From positions 115,097-179,096 of the forward strand of contig JBJMIG010000099.1 in NCBI GenBank assembly GCA_045806965.1: a stretch of 64,000 nt of DNA, given 5' to 3'. Source of the stretch: DASYTH01 sp045806965 (lineage in GTDB: Bacteria; Actinomycetota; Actinomycetes; Mycobacteriales; Pseudonocardiaceae). The notes under the pieces were generated by a model. That model was not told the DNA's origin, ran no database searches, and was given only the letters and a program-made list of their open reading frames with translations. This document shows positions 62,163 through 64,000 of the stretch, piece after piece (position 1 is the first letter of the stretch; every line of letters starts with the position of its first letter). Both the position numbers and the translations under genes were made by a program.

Positions 62163-63710
62163 ATGAACACCCCCCGTCTGCTGGCCGTCGCGGTCACCGC
62201 GCTCGCCATGCTCACCGCCTGCACGGCCGGCCCGTCCACCCGCCCGGTGATCGTGGTGAACGACGGGCCGGAACAGCAGGCGGCCGAGCCGAGCGAGCCC
62301 GAAGCGGCGCCGCTGCCGCCGCTCGAGGAGCCGAAGGGGTCGGCGATCCGCTGGAGCACCTGCGCCGACAACGTGCTCAGCCGGCTCGCCACGCCGGCGC
62401 TGCCGGACTGGCTGAAGGTGCAGTGCTCGCGGGTGAACGTGCCGCTCGACTCCACCTACGCGCCCGGCCGGGGCAACGTCCGGTTGCAGATCCTCCGCGC
62501 CGGCGCCGGGCCCGTCCCGCTTGTGGTGCTCAACGACGTCGGCGGGCAGCCGGGCACGATCTACGCCGCCCGCCTGGCCGCCACCCTGCCGCAGGACTTC
62601 TTCGCCAGGTTCTCGCTGATCGGGTTGGACCGCAGGGGCACAGGAAACTCGGATCCGGCGGACTGCGTGCCGCCGGAGGTGCGTGGCGCGCTGATCAACA
62701 TCGACCCGCCCGCGGCCAACGCGGCGGACTGGCTCGAACCGGCGAAGACGGCTGGCCAGCAGTGCTCGATCGAGTTGGAGAGCCGGTTGCCGGCCCTGGA
62801 CACCTGGCGGACGTCGGCGGACCTGGAGTACGTCCGGCAGGCGCTCGGGCTCGGCCGGCTGGGCGCGATCGGCCACGGCGAGGGATCCCGGGTGCTGACC
62901 GTCTACGCCGACCGGTACGCCGACCGGGTGGGCCGGTTCGTGCTGGATGGCCTGCCGGACGCCAACCAGGACACGGTCGCGGCCCTCGAGGGTGTCGCGG
63001 CCGGTGCGGAGGCCACCTGGCAGGCGTTCGCCGCGGACTGCAAGAACCGCAACTGCGAGCTCGGGCCGGACCCGAACCAGGCCCTGCCGGCGTTGCTCGA
63101 CCAGGTGCGCAAGAGCCCGCTGAACACTCCGGCGCTGCGGGTCGGTCCCGGCGTCGTGCTGCGTTCGGTGCTGGTCGGGCTCGCCGACCGGTCGAAGTGG
63201 CCGGTGCTGGGCGCCGCGATGGACGCGGCCCGCAAGGGGGACGGCGCGGGTCTTGAGGCACTGCTCGCGCCGGTCGTGCAGGGCAGTGACGACCAGGCGC
63301 CGACGTTCGACGCGGATCTGGTGATCGGCTGCAACGACACCAAGACCCGGCTCACCGTGCAGCAGGTCACCGCGACCGCGCAGGACTGGACCAAGAAGTA
63401 CCCGATGTTCGGCGGGCTGGTGGCGCAGCGGCTGGTGCTCTGCGGAGTGTGGCCGGTGCCGAGCCAGCCGGTGGGCGCGCCGACGGCGAAGGGCAGCCCG
63501 CCGATTGTCGTGCTCGGCACCGCGGCCGACCCGGTGACCCCGCTCGAGGGCACCGACCGGGCCGCTCATCAGTTGGCCAACGCCGTACTGGTCAGCTGGC
63601 AGGGCGGCGGGCACGGCGCGCTCGGCGTGTCCTCCTGCGCCACCGAGGCCGCGATCGCGTTCCTGGCTGACGGCAAGATGCCGAGGGACGGCACCGCGTG
63701 CCCGCCGTGA
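62163..63710 (+). CDS. Exported TAP-like alpha/beta hydrolase lacking a nucleophile serine
   Basis: The 515-residue protein has a lipoprotein-type signal (LLAVAVTALAMLTACTAG, Cys20) and a Pro/Glu-rich linker. An alpha/beta hydrolase domain follows with PLVVLNDVGGQPG, LIGLDRRGTGNSDPADC and a C-terminal TAP-like part (GTAADPVTP acid, GGGHGALG histidine). The elbow reads GAIGHGEGSRVL, where G-x-S-x-G would be expected, so the usual nucleophile Ser is absent; the next Ser is three residues on. ATG at 62163 gives a normal signal peptide. It may be a pseudo-enzyme or use the shifted Ser. Confidence 0.85.
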   Translation: MNTPRLLAVAVTALAMLTACTAGPSTRPVIVVNDGPEQQAAEPSEPEAAPLPPLEEPKGSAIRWSTCADNVLSRLATPALPDWLKVQCSRVNVPLDSTYAPGRGNVRLQILRAGAGPVPLVVLNDVGGQPGTIYAARLAATLPQDFFARFSLIGLDRRGTGNSDPADCVPPEVRGALINIDPPAANAADWLEPAKTAGQQCSIELESRLPALDTWRTSADLEYVRQALGLGRLGAIGHGEGSRVLTVYADRYADRVGRFVLDGLPDANQDTVAALEGVAAGAEATWQAFAADCKNRNCELGPDPNQALPALLDQVRKSPLNTPALRVGPGVVLRSVLVGLADRSKWPVLGAAMDAARKGDGAGLEALLAPVVQGSDDQAPTFDADLVIGCNDTKTRLTVQQVTATAQDWTKKYPMFGGLVAQRLVLCGVWPVPSQPVGAPTAKGSPPIVVLGTAADPVTPLEGTDRAAHQLANAVLVSWQGGGHGALGVSSCATEAAIAFLADGKMPRDGTACPP

Positions 63711-63761
63711 CCGGAGGTCCCGCTGTCGCCGCACCCGAGATCATCCTTGGTGATCCGCCGC

Positions 63762-64000
63762 TTATCCCAGGTCGGTGAGCGCGCGCCTGGCCTGTTCCAG
63801 CTCGGCCTGTAGCGCCGCGACCCGGGCCTGCTGTTGGCGCCGGGCCGTGTCGAGTGCCCGGTCGACCGCCTCGGCCACCTGAGCCGGCAGTGCCCGCGCC
63901 GCCTTCGCCACGTCGGCCGGCGGCACCGGAGTCGAACGCACCGCGCGCTTGTTGCCGACCATCACCTCGACCGACCACTCCCCGGCCTCGGTCGACGTCA
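63762..64000 (-). CDS. DUF6319-like hypothetical protein (5' end outside window)
   Basis: The minus-strand frame is open to the window edge and reads STEAGEWSVEVMVGNKRAVR, then STPVPPADVAKAARALPAQVAEAVDRALDTARRQQQARVAALQAELEQARRALTDLG. A Lys/Arg-containing segment is followed by a helical, coiled-coil-like C-terminus. The TAA is at 63762-63764. Function is unknown; the DUF6319 assignment is tentative. Confidence 0.6.
   Translation of the reverse strand, partial: TSTEAGEWSVEVMVGNKRAVRSTPVPPADVAKAARALPAQVAEAVDRALDTARRQQQARVAALQAELEQARRALTDLG

Overview
The window is high-GC actinobacterial DNA. Nearly all ORFs have GC-rich third positions, GTG starts are common, and the gene families are typical of filamentous actinomycetes (SARP regulator, XRE/DUF5753 plus DUF397 pair, F420-type LLM oxidoreductase, CebR regulon). 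Gene order from dnaG/dgt and glyS-smtB-zur through uppS, recO, era, corC, ybeY, phoH, rsmE, dnaJ and hrcA follows the Mycobacterium tuberculosis Rv2343c-Rv2374c block, but with many insertions. A member of the Pseudonocardiaceae or a close relative is the most likely source; this is inferred from gene content, not from a marker gene.

Layout. 1-9.3 kb is catabolic and accessory: the end of a BNR-type protein, a DUF1508/haloalkane dehalogenase pair, a drug efflux pump divergent from xylulokinase, a large acyl-CoA dehydrogenase, an alpha/beta hydrolase, a TPR-like protein and a CGNR zinc-finger protein. 9.2-11.4 kb holds a small integrated-element remnant: an unknown gene and a frameshifted tyrosine integrase at the 3' end of a CAT-anticodon tRNA. 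11.7-16.6 kb has a secreted M23 peptidase, an LLM oxidoreductase, a secreted GH43 arabinanase, a MetE-like enzyme and a decayed gene. 16.7-20.4 kb has a 933-residue SARP regulator, a truncated hydrolase and tRNA-Asn.

20.5-34.8 kb: tam behind a 26-bp perfect palindrome, dnaG, an ECF41-like sigma factor with its carboxymuconolactone decarboxylase partner, a serpin, dgt, a SanA-like protein, a tightly overlapped ABC-2 exporter/two-component operon, and glyS. 34.9-44.8 kb: the zinc regulators smtB and zur, then a cellobiose island (cebE-cebF-cebG-bglC with divergent cebR and two CebR boxes), then a permease/TIGR03943 pair translationally coupled to a Rv2360c-like protein and uppS.

44.9-58.8 kb is mainly a conserved minus-strand housekeeping block: recO, era, a CorC-type protein, ybeY, phoH, HIT, rsmE, dnaJ, hrcA and an ABC-F ATPase. 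It is interrupted by a methyltransferase/reductase pair and by an XRE plus DUF397 pair whose DUF397 gene carries three 72-bp tandem repeats. 58.8-64 kb has an epimerase, a RibD-like reductase, a LigC-type ATP ligase, an exported TAP-like hydrolase lacking the nucleophile serine, and the end of a DUF6319-like gene.

Most notable non-coding signal: a short repeat, AGCGGAATGTCACCTTGCGC, recurs at gene 3' ends (about 15.98, 48.0, 60.79 and 60.95 kb). In the convergent gap at 60.78-60.99 kb it flanks a 21-bp tandem repeat. No CRISPR array or complete transposon was found.
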